A stretch of 43,891 bases of DNA from MED-G17 sp963991985 (lineage in GTDB: Bacteria > Bacteroidota > Bacteroidia > NS11-12g > UBA9320). Of this stretch, positions 34,706 through 42,552 are shown piece after piece (position 1 is the stretch's first letter; each line of letters starts with the position of its first letter). The position numbers and the translations under genes were made by a program. The notes beneath the pieces are model-generated. The model ran no database searches. It saw only the letters and a program-made list of their open reading frames with translations, and was not told the DNA's origin. The DNA is taken from assembly GCA_963991985.1 (NCBI GenBank), contig CAXDRX010000012.1, positions 1 to 43,891 on the forward strand, written 5' to 3'.

Positions 34706-34747
34706 TTCAAACCAAAATGTTTTTTGGCGAATGATTTTATAAAGTTA

Positions 34748-34755
34748 TAAACTTG
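34748..34755 (+). promoter_or_regulatory. possible -7 element for dsbD
   Basis: TAAACTTG differs from TAnnTTTG at one base and ends 11 bases before the dsbD ATG at 34767. It is listed because position and leader length agree with the other promoters in the window. Confidence 0.3.
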
Positions 34756-34766
34756 TAAACGAAATT

Positions 34767-36953
34767 ATGGGTTTTTTCCAAAAATATAAACAGATCGCTG
34801 CCGTGATAGTTGTCCTTTTTGCTTTCATCCCAAGCAAAGCACAATTTATCCCCCCTGCCAACTGGACGGTAACCTTTGAAAACAAGCCCATGGAAGTTGG
34901 AGAAGAAGTTTATCTGATTTTTTCTACGAAAATCCCTGAAGGGTATCATATTTATTCAAATGACTTTTCCGAGAATTGCCCGCCCAAAAAGGCGCAATTT
35001 ACCTTTGAAACAAGCAAAAGTTTTGTCATAATTGGAGAACCTATACCTGAAGGTGCACACCACTATATTGACGATGTTTTTCACTGCGAAGTGTCTGATT
35101 TTGAGGAGAAGGCTGTGCTGAAGCAGAAAATCAGAGTCTTAGATAAGCATGTCGAAATTAAAGGCTTTTTGGAATATCAAATGTGTTCTGAGTCTGCTTG
35201 CGTTGACCACGAGTTTCCATTTGAATTGGAAGCTCATTTAACGAAAAAACCAGAAAATGTAAGTACGGAACAAAAGCCATTGAAAGAAACACAAGAAACA
35301 GATAAACCAAAAAAATTGGCAGAAAAGGAAGAGCCCGAAGAAACCTCCAACCCCGTTAAGCCAATCAAGACAGAATCCAGTCAAAAGGACCAGGAATTTA
35401 TCACAAAAATTCAAGCCTATAAGCAATCAGAAAATGATACGCTTCCCTGCCAAAAATGGACTCCTATTTTTTCTTCAGACGCGAAGAACGCTAGTAAGTC
35501 TTGGTTTCTATTTTTCCTACTATCCTTTGCGGCTGGATTGGTGGCATTGCTCACCCCTTGCGTATTTCCAATGATTCCAATGACCGTCTCTTTTTTCATT
35601 AAAGACAATCAAAGTAGATCCAAAGGAATTAGGAATGGAATCATTTTTGGCATAAGCATACTTACAATTTATGGATTGATTGGCGCTTTTGTCTCTATTA
35701 CAAAGAATGTGGATTTTGCCCATTGGCTCAGTACTCACTGGATACCGAATATTCTATTTTTTATCATTTTTTGGATTTTTGCTGCCTCATTTTTCGGTGC
35801 TTTTGAGATAACTCTTCCTTCTCGATTGGTAAATAAGATAGACAAACAAGCAGACCGAGGCGGTCTACTTGGTGTCTTTTTCATGGCCTTTACCATTGTA
35901 TTGGTCTCATTTTCATGCACTGGGCCTATTGTGAGTTCTGTTTTGGTAGAATCTGTTCAAGGAGGTTCTCGTCTTAAGCCTTTTATAGCGATGTTGGCCT
36001 TCTCTCTTGCCTTTGCCTTGCCCTTTAGCCTCTTTGCAATTTTTCCAAAATGGTTGAATAATGTACCTAAGTCAGGTGGATGGCTTAACAGTGTTAAAGT
36101 TGTTCTTGGTTTTGTAGAACTTGCTCTTGGACTAAAATTTTTAAGCGTAGCGGATCAAACATATCACTGGCATCTTCTCGACCGGCACGTTTATCTAGCC
36201 CTTTGGATTTCAATTTTTGGTTTGATGGGATTTTATCTTTTAGGGAGATTAAAATTTGCGCATGATGCTGATTTGCCTTTCTTGAAAGTACCTCGTTTGC
36301 TATTTGCAATGCTCACTTTTTCATTTGTGATTTATCTGATTCCCGGGATGTGGGGAGCTCCACTCAAGGCTCTGGCCGGCTACTTACCACCTATAAGTTC
36401 ATCTGAATTTGACATCAGGAATATTGTAAGAGAAGAAATGGGAAATGAAAAAATGCTTTGTGAAACTCCGAAATACAAAGACCAAGGTCTACACATTCCA
36501 CATGAATTGCCTGGCTATTTTGACTGGGAACAAGGTCTTTTGTGTGCCAAGAAACTAAAGAAACCTGTATTTATTGATTTTACAGGGCATGGATGCGTGA
36601 ATTGCAGAAAACTGGAAGACAAAGTGTGGAGTAATCCGAGGGCAAAACGTCTGCTAAAGGAAAATTTTGTTATTCTTTCTTTATATACCGATGATAAGGA
36701 AATTATGTTGCCTCCAAATGAACAGTTTACAGCAAAATTCGACGGAAGAGAAGTACAAAATTTGGGCAAGAAAAATACTTATATCCAATTTTGCTTTTTT
36801 GGTTCCAACCAACAACCACAATACGCAATTTTGGATGATCAAGCCAATTTGCTGATGCCAACTGTTTCCTACGATGATGTAAATGAAACTAAAAAATTTA
36901 TTGACTATTTGAAACAAGGTTTGGCATCTTTTGAGAATTCTAAGAAAAGATGA
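34767..36953 (+). CDS. dsbD: thiol:disulfide interchange protein DsbD
   Basis: The 728-residue protein passes electrons from cytoplasmic thioredoxin across the membrane. It has a signal peptide, an N-terminal DsbD-alpha domain with a Cys pair (YQMCSESACVDHEF), a long Lys/Glu/Pro linker near residues 155-215, then eight helices. Two membrane cysteines are in LLTPCVFPMIPMTVSFF and VSFSCTGPIVSSVL. The C-terminal thioredoxin domain has FTGHGCVNCRKLE (Cys610 and Cys613). All three redox modules are intact. It may reduce the TlpA- and peroxiredoxin-like lipoproteins encoded at 602-1727. Its stop overlaps the gmhA start by 4 bases. Confidence 0.95.
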   Translation: MGFFQKYKQIAAVIVVLFAFIPSKAQFIPPANWTVTFENKPMEVGEEVYLIFSTKIPEGYHIYSNDFSENCPPKKAQFTFETSKSFVIIGEPIPEGAHHYIDDVFHCEVSDFEEKAVLKQKIRVLDKHVEIKGFLEYQMCSESACVDHEFPFELEAHLTKKPENVSTEQKPLKETQETDKPKKLAEKEEPEETSNPVKPIKTESSQKDQEFITKIQAYKQSENDTLPCQKWTPIFSSDAKNASKSWFLFFLLSFAAGLVALLTPCVFPMIPMTVSFFIKDNQSRSKGIRNGIIFGISILTIYGLIGAFVSITKNVDFAHWLSTHWIPNILFFIIFWIFAASFFGAFEITLPSRLVNKIDKQADRGGLLGVFFMAFTIVLVSFSCTGPIVSSVLVESVQGGSRLKPFIAMLAFSLAFALPFSLFAIFPKWLNNVPKSGGWLNSVKVVLGFVELALGLKFLSVADQTYHWHLLDRHVYLALWISIFGLMGFYLLGRLKFAHDADLPFLKVPRLLFAMLTFSFVIYLIPGMWGAPLKALAGYLPPISSSEFDIRNIVREEMGNEKMLCETPKYKDQGLHIPHELPGYFDWEQGLLCAKKLKKPVFIDFTGHGCVNCRKLEDKVWSNPRAKRLLKENFVILSLYTDDKEIMLPPNEQFTAKFDGREVQNLGKKNTYIQFCFFGSNQQPQYAILDDQANLLMPTVSYDDVNETKKFIDYLKQGLASFENSKKR

Positions 36954-37519
36954 ATAATATAAAGCAGCATTTTCTTGAAGCGCAAGACATTTTACAAAAA
37001 TTTATCACAGACCCATCCAACTTTAAAAAAATCGAAGATGCCGGAAAATTATTGGTGAACAGCTTAAATCAGGGTGGAAAAATTCTCAGTTGTGGAAATG
37101 GTGGTTCCATGTGTGATGCCATGCATTTTGCCGAAGAACTTACGGGTAGATATCGCGAAAATAGACCGGCAATTGGCGCCATTGCCATTGCAGATCCATC
37201 CCACTTGGCCTGTGTGGGCAATGATTACGGCTATGATTTTGTGTTTTCTAGATACATTGAAGGCTTAGGGAGAAAGGAAGATGTTCTGCTGGCCATAAGT
37301 ACTAGTGGCAACTCCAAGAACGTGATCAATGCAATAATGGAAGCCAAGCAGAAAAAAATGAAAACCATAGGTTTAACAGGAAAGACAGGGGGTTTAATGG
37401 CAGATTTGGTTGATGTGGAGATAAGAGCCCCTCAAAGTCAATTTGCAGACCGCGCACAAGAAATTCATATAAAGATAATCCATAGTCTTATTGACTTCGT
37501 CGAAAGAAATTATCTGTAA
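36950..37519 (+). CDS. gmhA: sedoheptulose-7-phosphate isomerase / SIS-domain protein
   Basis: The 189-residue SIS-domain enzyme matches GmhA, which makes D-glycero-D-manno-heptose 7-phosphate for lipopolysaccharide core or other heptose-bearing glycans. Motifs are CGNGGSMCDAMHFAEELTGR, LAISTSGNSKNVINAI and the C-terminal AQEIHIKIIHSLIDF, with His and Glu placed as in the active site. It is translationally coupled to dsbD (ATGA overlap), although the functions are unrelated. The 3' end overlaps a convergent lipoprotein gene by 32 bases. GmhB and HldE are not present. Confidence 0.92.
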   Translation: MNNIKQHFLEAQDILQKFITDPSNFKKIEDAGKLLVNSLNQGGKILSCGNGGSMCDAMHFAEELTGRYRENRPAIGAIAIADPSHLACVGNDYGYDFVFSRYIEGLGRKEDVLLAISTSGNSKNVINAIMEAKQKKMKTIGLTGKTGGLMADLVDVEIRAPQSQFADRAQEIHIKIIHSLIDFVERNYL

Positions 37520-38453
37520 CACCCTCTTCCTTTAAGTACAAGAACTTTGCATTATTTTCCTTTGTTTTTGTAAGCAACAAAAACTGCTGACCATCTAAGA
37601 CTTGAAAATCCTTTAGCATGGAGCCCTCGATTTTATCGTTTTTCCAAAAAATCTCAACTGCTAAGCGATTGTCTGCCATTTCCCGTGAGCACCAAATATT
37701 TCCGAAGTCATCCAACAAAAAAATATAGGGTTCTTTTTTGTCCTTAATAATGCACAAATCATCGAAGGAAACAATTTGTTTTTGCTTTTGTATAGATACC
37801 AACTGGATTGGTTGGTCAACCCTATTGGGATTCAACCGCCAAATTTGGCTTCCTTGGCACAATACAAAGACATCGTCCGAATCATATTGCGCTACTTCTA
37901 ATATTCTATTTTTAAAGAAATAATCCCTAATCCTAAGTTTTTCAATCTTTCCATTTGCATTTTTGAATAGCTTCCATTGCCTCAATTTTTTTTTACTCCC
38001 CCATCCAAAAAGAAAGTGCGAACCGATACGCTCATTTTTGTAGATCATAAATTTTGGGTTCTTTCCTAAAACAGGATTTAAATAGTCACCCGAGTAATTT
38101 TTACCAGAAAGTGAAAAAAACTTTTGATACCCCAGCTGAGTGTTCAGTGTTGAAATAAGTTTTTTTCCAAACATCACTTCCAAGGCAATTCCTTGAAAAG
38201 CTCCTTTTCTTATCCTGGTTAAGTTTTTATTTTGTGCATCGAAGGTGTAAAGCCCGTTTAAACTCGAGAAATAGATTTGCTGATTGTTTGCTACAAAATC
38301 ATCAATGTCGATTGGAATGTGAAAACTATCTACAAGCGTAATGGTAAAATCACCCGATTTGGAGTCGTTCTTACTACAGCCGCACAGAATTGTTACGAAG
38401 ACATAAAAACAACTTAGAACGAGGCGGCGCACACTCAAAGATATGAGATGCAA
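37488..38453 (-). CDS. hypothetical lipoprotein
   Basis: The 321-residue protein has a signal region ending in a lipobox (ILCGC, cysteine near residue 25), so it is probably lipid-anchored. The mature part is rich in short strand motifs ending in aromatic residues (IYFSSLNGLYTFDAQNKNL, VFVLCQGSQIWRLNPNR, YIFLLDDFGNIWCSREM), a pattern resembling an irregular beta-propeller. I do not recognise the family. It is the only gene of its unit, 18 bases after rpsT on the same strand, and its end overlaps gmhA by 32 bases tail to tail. Confidence 0.75.
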   Translation of the reverse strand: MHLISLSVRRLVLSCFYVFVTILCGCSKNDSKSGDFTITLVDSFHIPIDIDDFVANNQQIYFSSLNGLYTFDAQNKNLTRIRKGAFQGIALEVMFGKKLISTLNTQLGYQKFFSLSGKNYSGDYLNPVLGKNPKFMIYKNERIGSHFLFGWGSKKKLRQWKLFKNANGKIEKLRIRDYFFKNRILEVAQYDSDDVFVLCQGSQIWRLNPNRVDQPIQLVSIQKQKQIVSFDDLCIIKDKKEPYIFLLDDFGNIWCSREMADNRLAVEIFWKNDKIEGSMLKDFQVLDGQQFLLLTKTKENNAKFLYLKEEGVTDNFFRRSQ

Positions 38454-38471
38454 TCCTTTTCGAATAAAATT

Positions 38472-38723
38472 TTAGAGAGAGTCCACAAACTTAGACAGCT
38501 TGCTTTTCAAATTGGCTGCTTTGTTTTTGTGGATTATATTCTTTTTTACTAGTCGATCGAGCTTCGACTGGGTTTCTTTCAGTAAAGAGGATGCATCTTC
38601 CTTATTTTCAGAGGATTTTAACCGTTTTATCCATGTACGGGTGGTTTTGTGTTGGTACTTATTTCTTTCTCGCTTCACCTCGTTGCTGCGAATTCTCTTT
38701 AGTGCACTCTTGTGATTGGCCAT
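38472..38723 (-). CDS. rpsT: 30S ribosomal protein S20
   Basis: The 83-residue basic helical protein is S20, which binds 16S rRNA in the 30S body. MANHKSALKRIRSNEVKRER is the family N-terminus, followed by RTWIKRLK and a Lys-rich C-terminal helix (HKNKAANLKSKLSKFV). A longer frame to 38768 runs through the promoter, so the ATG at 38723 is the start. It has a strong, well-spaced promoter divergent from glyS. Confidence 0.97.
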   Translation of the reverse strand: MANHKSALKRIRSNEVKRERNKYQHKTTRTWIKRLKSSENKEDASSLLKETQSKLDRLVKKNIIHKNKAANLKSKLSKFVDSL

Positions 38724-38737
38724 TTTAAAAAGGTTGA

Positions 38738-38769
38738 CAAAATTAGACTTTAAACATAATTTAAACAAA
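38738..38769 (-). promoter_or_regulatory. rpsT promoter
   Basis: On the minus strand TTTG at 38769-38766 and TAATTTTG at 38745-38738 are 20 bases apart, a good Bacteroidota -33/-7 pair. The -7 box ends 14 bases before the S20 start, giving a leader of about 9 bases. Confidence 0.65.
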
Positions 38770-38812
38770 CATGGATGTATTTAATTGCTTAGTAAAAAAG
38801 AAAGTTTACCAG

Positions 38813-38820
38813 TAGCTTTG
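38813..38820 (+). promoter_or_regulatory. -7 element for glyS
   Basis: TAGCTTTG matches TAnnTTTG and ends 9 bases before the ATG at 38830, predicting a leader of about 4 bases. It supports that start over a TTG at 38785 in the same frame. Confidence 0.5.
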
Positions 38821-38829
38821 CCCATTTCC

Positions 38830-40365
38830 ATGGAAGATTCTTTTAAAAAAATTATTTCGCACAGCAAAGAGTACGGATTTGTTTTTCAAAATAGCGAAAT
38901 TTATGATGGCCTTTCGGCGGTTTATGACTATGGCCAAAATGGTGTCATCCTAAAAAATAATTTGAAAGAATACTGGTGGAAAAGTATGGTGCAACTGCAC
39001 CAAAACATAGTTGGTATAGATTCTGCCATTTTTGTGCATCCGAAAACCTGGAAGGCTAGTGGCCACATCGATGGTTTCAGTGATCCTCTAATTGATAATA
39101 AAGACAGCAAAAAACGCTACCGAGCAGATGTATTGATCGAAGATTACATTGAGCAAAAAATTGAAAAAAAAATCCGAAAAGAAATTGAAAAAGCACAAAA
39201 AAGATTTGGTGATGTTTTTGATGTGAATCAATTCACTAAAACAAACCCCAACATACTGCGCTATTTGAATAAAAAGAATGAAATTGAGTCAATGCTAAGC
39301 AAAGCACTTGAAGCAGAAGATTTTGAGTCCTTGAAACAACTAATCGTAGACTTGGGTATTGTCTGTCCCATTTCAGGAAGCAAAAACTGGACCGACATAA
39401 AACAATTTAATCTAATGTACAGTACCCAAATGAGTGCTACACAAAATGATGAAAATTTATACCTAAGACCAGAAACAGCTCAGGGTATCTTTCTCAATTA
39501 TTTGAATGTTCAAAAAACAGGTAGGATGAAAATACCTTTCGGAATCGCCCAAACTGGAAAAGCCTTCAGAAATGAAATTGTTGCTAGGCAATTTATCATG
39601 CGCATGAAAGAGTTTGAACAAATGGAAATGCAGTTTTTTGTTGCTCCCGGCGAACAACAAGAATGGTTTGAATACTGGAAGAAAAATCGCTTGAAATGGC
39701 ATCTGAATCTTGGAACTCCAAAAAATAAATACCGATTCCACGAACACAGCAAGCTCGCCCACTATGCCGACGCTGCGGTAGACATAGAATATCTTTTTCC
39801 TTTTGGGTTTAAAGAAGTTGAAGGCATACACTCACGGACTGATTTTGACCTCTCTCAACACCAGAAATTCAGTGGTAAGAAAATTCAATATTTCGATAGT
39901 GAATTGAACAAAAATTACACGCCGTATGTCGTGGAAACATCCATCGGGTTGGATCGGTTGTTTCTGCTAACCCTTTCTGAAAACATGAAAACAGAAAAGC
40001 TGGAAAATGGCGAAACTCGTGATGTTTTGTCTCTTCCCCCTGCACTTGCTCCTTATCAATTGGCCATTTTGCCATTGGTAAAAAAGGATGGTCTTCCTGA
40101 AATGGGTAAAAAGCTGTTCAATGATTTAAAATTTGAATTTAATTGCTATTTCGAGGAAAAAGATAGCATTGGGAAAAGATATAGAAGACAAGATGCCCTC
40201 GGAACACCTTTTTGCATTACGATCGATCACATGAGTCTAGAAAACCAAGATGTAACCCTCCGAAACAGAGATACTTTAAAGCAAGAAAGAATTAAAATAA
40301 ATGAGCTAAAAAAAGAGGTGAGCCAAAAAACATCTATGAATTATTTATTGAAGAAACTTGTATAA
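38830..40365 (+). CDS. glyS: glycyl-tRNA synthetase (dimeric, single-chain type)
   Basis: The 511-residue class II synthetase charges tRNA-Gly. It is the homodimeric type, not the alpha2beta2 GlyQ/GlyS type. Features include EYGFVFQNSEIYDGLSAVYD and GSAKNWTD-like SGSKNWTDIKQFNLMY, RPETAQGIFLNYLNVQKTGR, the motif 2 region PFGIAQTGKAFRNE, YVVETSIGLDRLFLLTL, and a C-terminal anticodon-binding domain (YQLAILPLVKKDGLPEM). The ATG at 38830 gives a normal N-terminus. The aldehyde dehydrogenase start follows its stop directly with no gap. Confidence 0.97.
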   Translation: MEDSFKKIISHSKEYGFVFQNSEIYDGLSAVYDYGQNGVILKNNLKEYWWKSMVQLHQNIVGIDSAIFVHPKTWKASGHIDGFSDPLIDNKDSKKRYRADVLIEDYIEQKIEKKIRKEIEKAQKRFGDVFDVNQFTKTNPNILRYLNKKNEIESMLSKALEAEDFESLKQLIVDLGIVCPISGSKNWTDIKQFNLMYSTQMSATQNDENLYLRPETAQGIFLNYLNVQKTGRMKIPFGIAQTGKAFRNEIVARQFIMRMKEFEQMEMQFFVAPGEQQEWFEYWKKNRLKWHLNLGTPKNKYRFHEHSKLAHYADAAVDIEYLFPFGFKEVEGIHSRTDFDLSQHQKFSGKKIQYFDSELNKNYTPYVVETSIGLDRLFLLTLSENMKTEKLENGETRDVLSLPPALAPYQLAILPLVKKDGLPEMGKKLFNDLKFEFNCYFEEKDSIGKRYRRQDALGTPFCITIDHMSLENQDVTLRNRDTLKQERIKINELKKEVSQKTSMNYLLKKLV

Positions 40366-41808
40366 ATGGAAACCATCAAGAATTACATCAACGGCGAATT
40401 GACAGCGCCCAAATCAGGAGATTATTTGCCAAATTTTTGTCCAATAGAGGGATCGGTTTATTGCCAAATCCCAGATAGTGATGATCAAGACGTTCAAAAA
40501 GCCGTGGAGTCGGCCAAAAGTGCTTTTCCCCTTTGGAAAAATTTAACCAACCACCAAAGAGCAAGCTTCCTACACAAAATAGCCAATGAGATAGAAAAGC
40601 AGCTTGATGATTTTGCCTTGGCCGAGACCAGAGACAATGGTAAACCATTGAAGATCAGTAAAAATGTAGACATTCCAAGGGCCATTACGAATTTTAAGTT
40701 TTATGCCGGAGCAATTGAACATTTCGCCTCTGAAAGCCACAAAGACGACCAAAATTATGTAAACTACACCCTGAGGGAACCTATTGGCGTAGCAGCCTGT
40801 ATATCTCCATGGAATTTACCCTTGTACTTATTTTCATGGAAAATTGCTCCAGCTCTGGCAACAGGGAATACCGTCGTTGCAAAACCATCTGAAATAACTC
40901 CATATACCGCTTATCTTTTGTCAAAAGTTTGCCAAAAAGTTGGGTTGCCTAAAGGTGTTTTGAACATCGTGCATGGATTGGGCAACAAAGCGGGGAATGC
41001 GCTTGTCTCGCACCCAGACACGCCGCTTGTGTCATTTACAGGAGGAACAAAAACAGGAGCTCACATCGCCAAAACCACTGCATCCATGTTCAAAAAATTA
41101 AGCTTAGAATTGGGTGGAAAAAATCCCACCGTAATTTTCAGCGACTGCGACTTTGAAAATGCGGTGAACAATAGTGTGAAAGCAGCTTACATGAACCAAG
41201 GGGAAATTTGCCTTTGTGGTTCAAGAATTTATGTTCACCAATCCATCTACAGCAAATTCAAAAAAGCTTTTGTGGAGAAGATGAAAACCCTTACCGTCGG
41301 GAATCCACTTCAAGACGAAACAAAAATAGGTGCCATTGTTTCCCAACAACATTTCGAAAAAATATTGTCTTACATAGATTTGGCCAAGAAAGAAGGGGGT
41401 ACATTGCTTTTTGGTGGCCAGAGCGTCCAACCTCCAAATTTGGAGAAAGGTTGGTATATCCAACCCACACTATTTGAAAATTTAGGGGAAAATTGCAGAA
41501 CCAATCAAGAAGAAATTTTTGGTCCCGTAGCAACACTCCAATCATTTGAAACCGATGAAGAAGCAGTGCGATTGGCCAATGCCACCCGCTATGGTTTGAG
41601 TGCTTCCATTTGGACAAAAGACCTAGGAAGGGCGCATCGCGTAGCAGCAAACGTAAAAGCAGGAATTTTATGGATTAACTGTTGGTTGGTAAGAGATCTA
41701 CGAACTCCCTTTGGCGGAATGAAACAGAGTGGTGTAGGTAGAGAGGGAGGATGGGAAGCAATGCGTTTTTTTACAGAACCAAAGAACATTTGTATTTCTA
41801 TAAAATAA
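40366..41808 (+). CDS. aldehyde dehydrogenase, 2-aminomuconate/hydroxymuconate semialdehyde type
   Basis: The 480-residue NAD-dependent enzyme has the standard ALDH residues: Asn150 (CISPWNLPL), Lys174 region (VVAKPSEITP), Glu248 (SLELGGKNP), Cys282 (NQGEICLCGSRIYV) and the late EIFGPVATLQ. The ICLCGSRI string resembles ALDH8A1 and 2-hydroxy- or 2-aminomuconic semialdehyde dehydrogenases from tryptophan or catechol degradation, so I favour that subfamily. No other gene of such a pathway is present. It starts immediately after the glyS stop and may be cotranscribed. Exact substrate remains uncertain. Confidence 0.88.
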   Translation: METIKNYINGELTAPKSGDYLPNFCPIEGSVYCQIPDSDDQDVQKAVESAKSAFPLWKNLTNHQRASFLHKIANEIEKQLDDFALAETRDNGKPLKISKNVDIPRAITNFKFYAGAIEHFASESHKDDQNYVNYTLREPIGVAACISPWNLPLYLFSWKIAPALATGNTVVAKPSEITPYTAYLLSKVCQKVGLPKGVLNIVHGLGNKAGNALVSHPDTPLVSFTGGTKTGAHIAKTTASMFKKLSLELGGKNPTVIFSDCDFENAVNNSVKAAYMNQGEICLCGSRIYVHQSIYSKFKKAFVEKMKTLTVGNPLQDETKIGAIVSQQHFEKILSYIDLAKKEGGTLLFGGQSVQPPNLEKGWYIQPTLFENLGENCRTNQEEIFGPVATLQSFETDEEAVRLANATRYGLSASIWTKDLGRAHRVAANVKAGILWINCWLVRDLRTPFGGMKQSGVGREGGWEAMRFFTEPKNICISIK

Positions 41809-41920
41809 AAAAATTCAAATTCCTGTTGTAATTCGAGTATTCTATGTTGATGTTTTGAAAATATACTTCCCCGTGGAAAACTCAATCAATTTTCCGAAAA
41901 CCTCGGAACATGGTTTTGTT

Positions 41921-41928
41921 TATCTTTG
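41921..41928 (+). promoter_or_regulatory. -7 element for the DUF4290-murA unit
   Basis: TATCTTTG matches TAnnTTTG and ends 6 bases before the ATG at 41935. Its terminal TTG is in frame with the gene and would extend the call by three residues if taken as a start. No good -33 is seen. Confidence 0.5.
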
Positions 41929-41934
41929 TTTTCT

Positions 41935-42552
41935 ATGGCGGAAGGTATTTGGTACAATACAGACCTTGAAGAAGTTCAGATTTTAGAATATGGAAGAAAT
42001 CTACAAGATATCGTAAATAATATTGCCCAACATGAGGACCGCTTTGAAAGAAATCGTCTTTGCGAGTCGGTCGTAGAATTGATGATCTTGCTCAATCCAA
42101 AAATCAAAGAAGAGGAGAATTACTTACAAAAACTCTGGGATCATTTACATGTCATTAGCAATTTTACCCTGGATATTGACGGTCCATTTGAAGCGCCAAC
42201 CAAAGAAAAATTGTCCCAAAAACCGCAAAAGGTTCCATACAAAGACGTTCGCATCAAATACCGTTTTTATGGCAGGAATCTTCAAAAAATGGTCGACTTT
42301 GCCTGTCAGATGGAGGATGGAGAAGAAAAAGAAACTTTTGTTAACCACATTGCCAGCTTTATGGCCAATTCCTCAAGAGCCTGGAACGAAGAAGCCTTAG
42401 AAACTGAAACATTGCTGGATCATATTTCCAAACTATCCAATGGCCAGTTAGAAATAAACCCCGATAAACTCAATCTATTTTATGATAAACGCAAGCCCAT
42501 TCCAAAAAATATCAGGAATAATAATAGACAAAAAAGAAAAAAGAGGAGATAA
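41935..42552 (+). CDS. DUF4290 domain protein
   Basis: The 205-residue acidic-to-basic helical protein matches the Bacteroidota DUF4290 family of unknown function. Characteristic segments are MAEGIWYNTDLEEVQILEYG, NRLCESVVELMILLNP and LWDHLHVISNFTLDIDGPF. It ends in a very basic tail (NIRNNNRQKRKKRR), which could contact nucleic acid or membrane. There is no signal peptide, so it is cytoplasmic. It precedes murA with no gap, suggesting coupled expression and a possible tie to cell-wall synthesis, which is inference. The start is the ATG at 41935 rather than the TTG within the -7 box. Confidence 0.88.
   Translation: MAEGIWYNTDLEEVQILEYGRNLQDIVNNIAQHEDRFERNRLCESVVELMILLNPKIKEEENYLQKLWDHLHVISNFTLDIDGPFEAPTKEKLSQKPQKVPYKDVRIKYRFYGRNLQKMVDFACQMEDGEEKETFVNHIASFMANSSRAWNEEALETETLLDHISKLSNGQLEINPDKLNLFYDKRKPIPKNIRNNNRQKRKKRR

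Noticed and set aside
41864..41896. GGAAAA/TTTTCC inverted repeat in the gap before DUF4290, considered as a terminator for the aldehyde dehydrogenase gene
   Set aside because: The stem is only 6 mostly A-T pairs and has no T-run after it.
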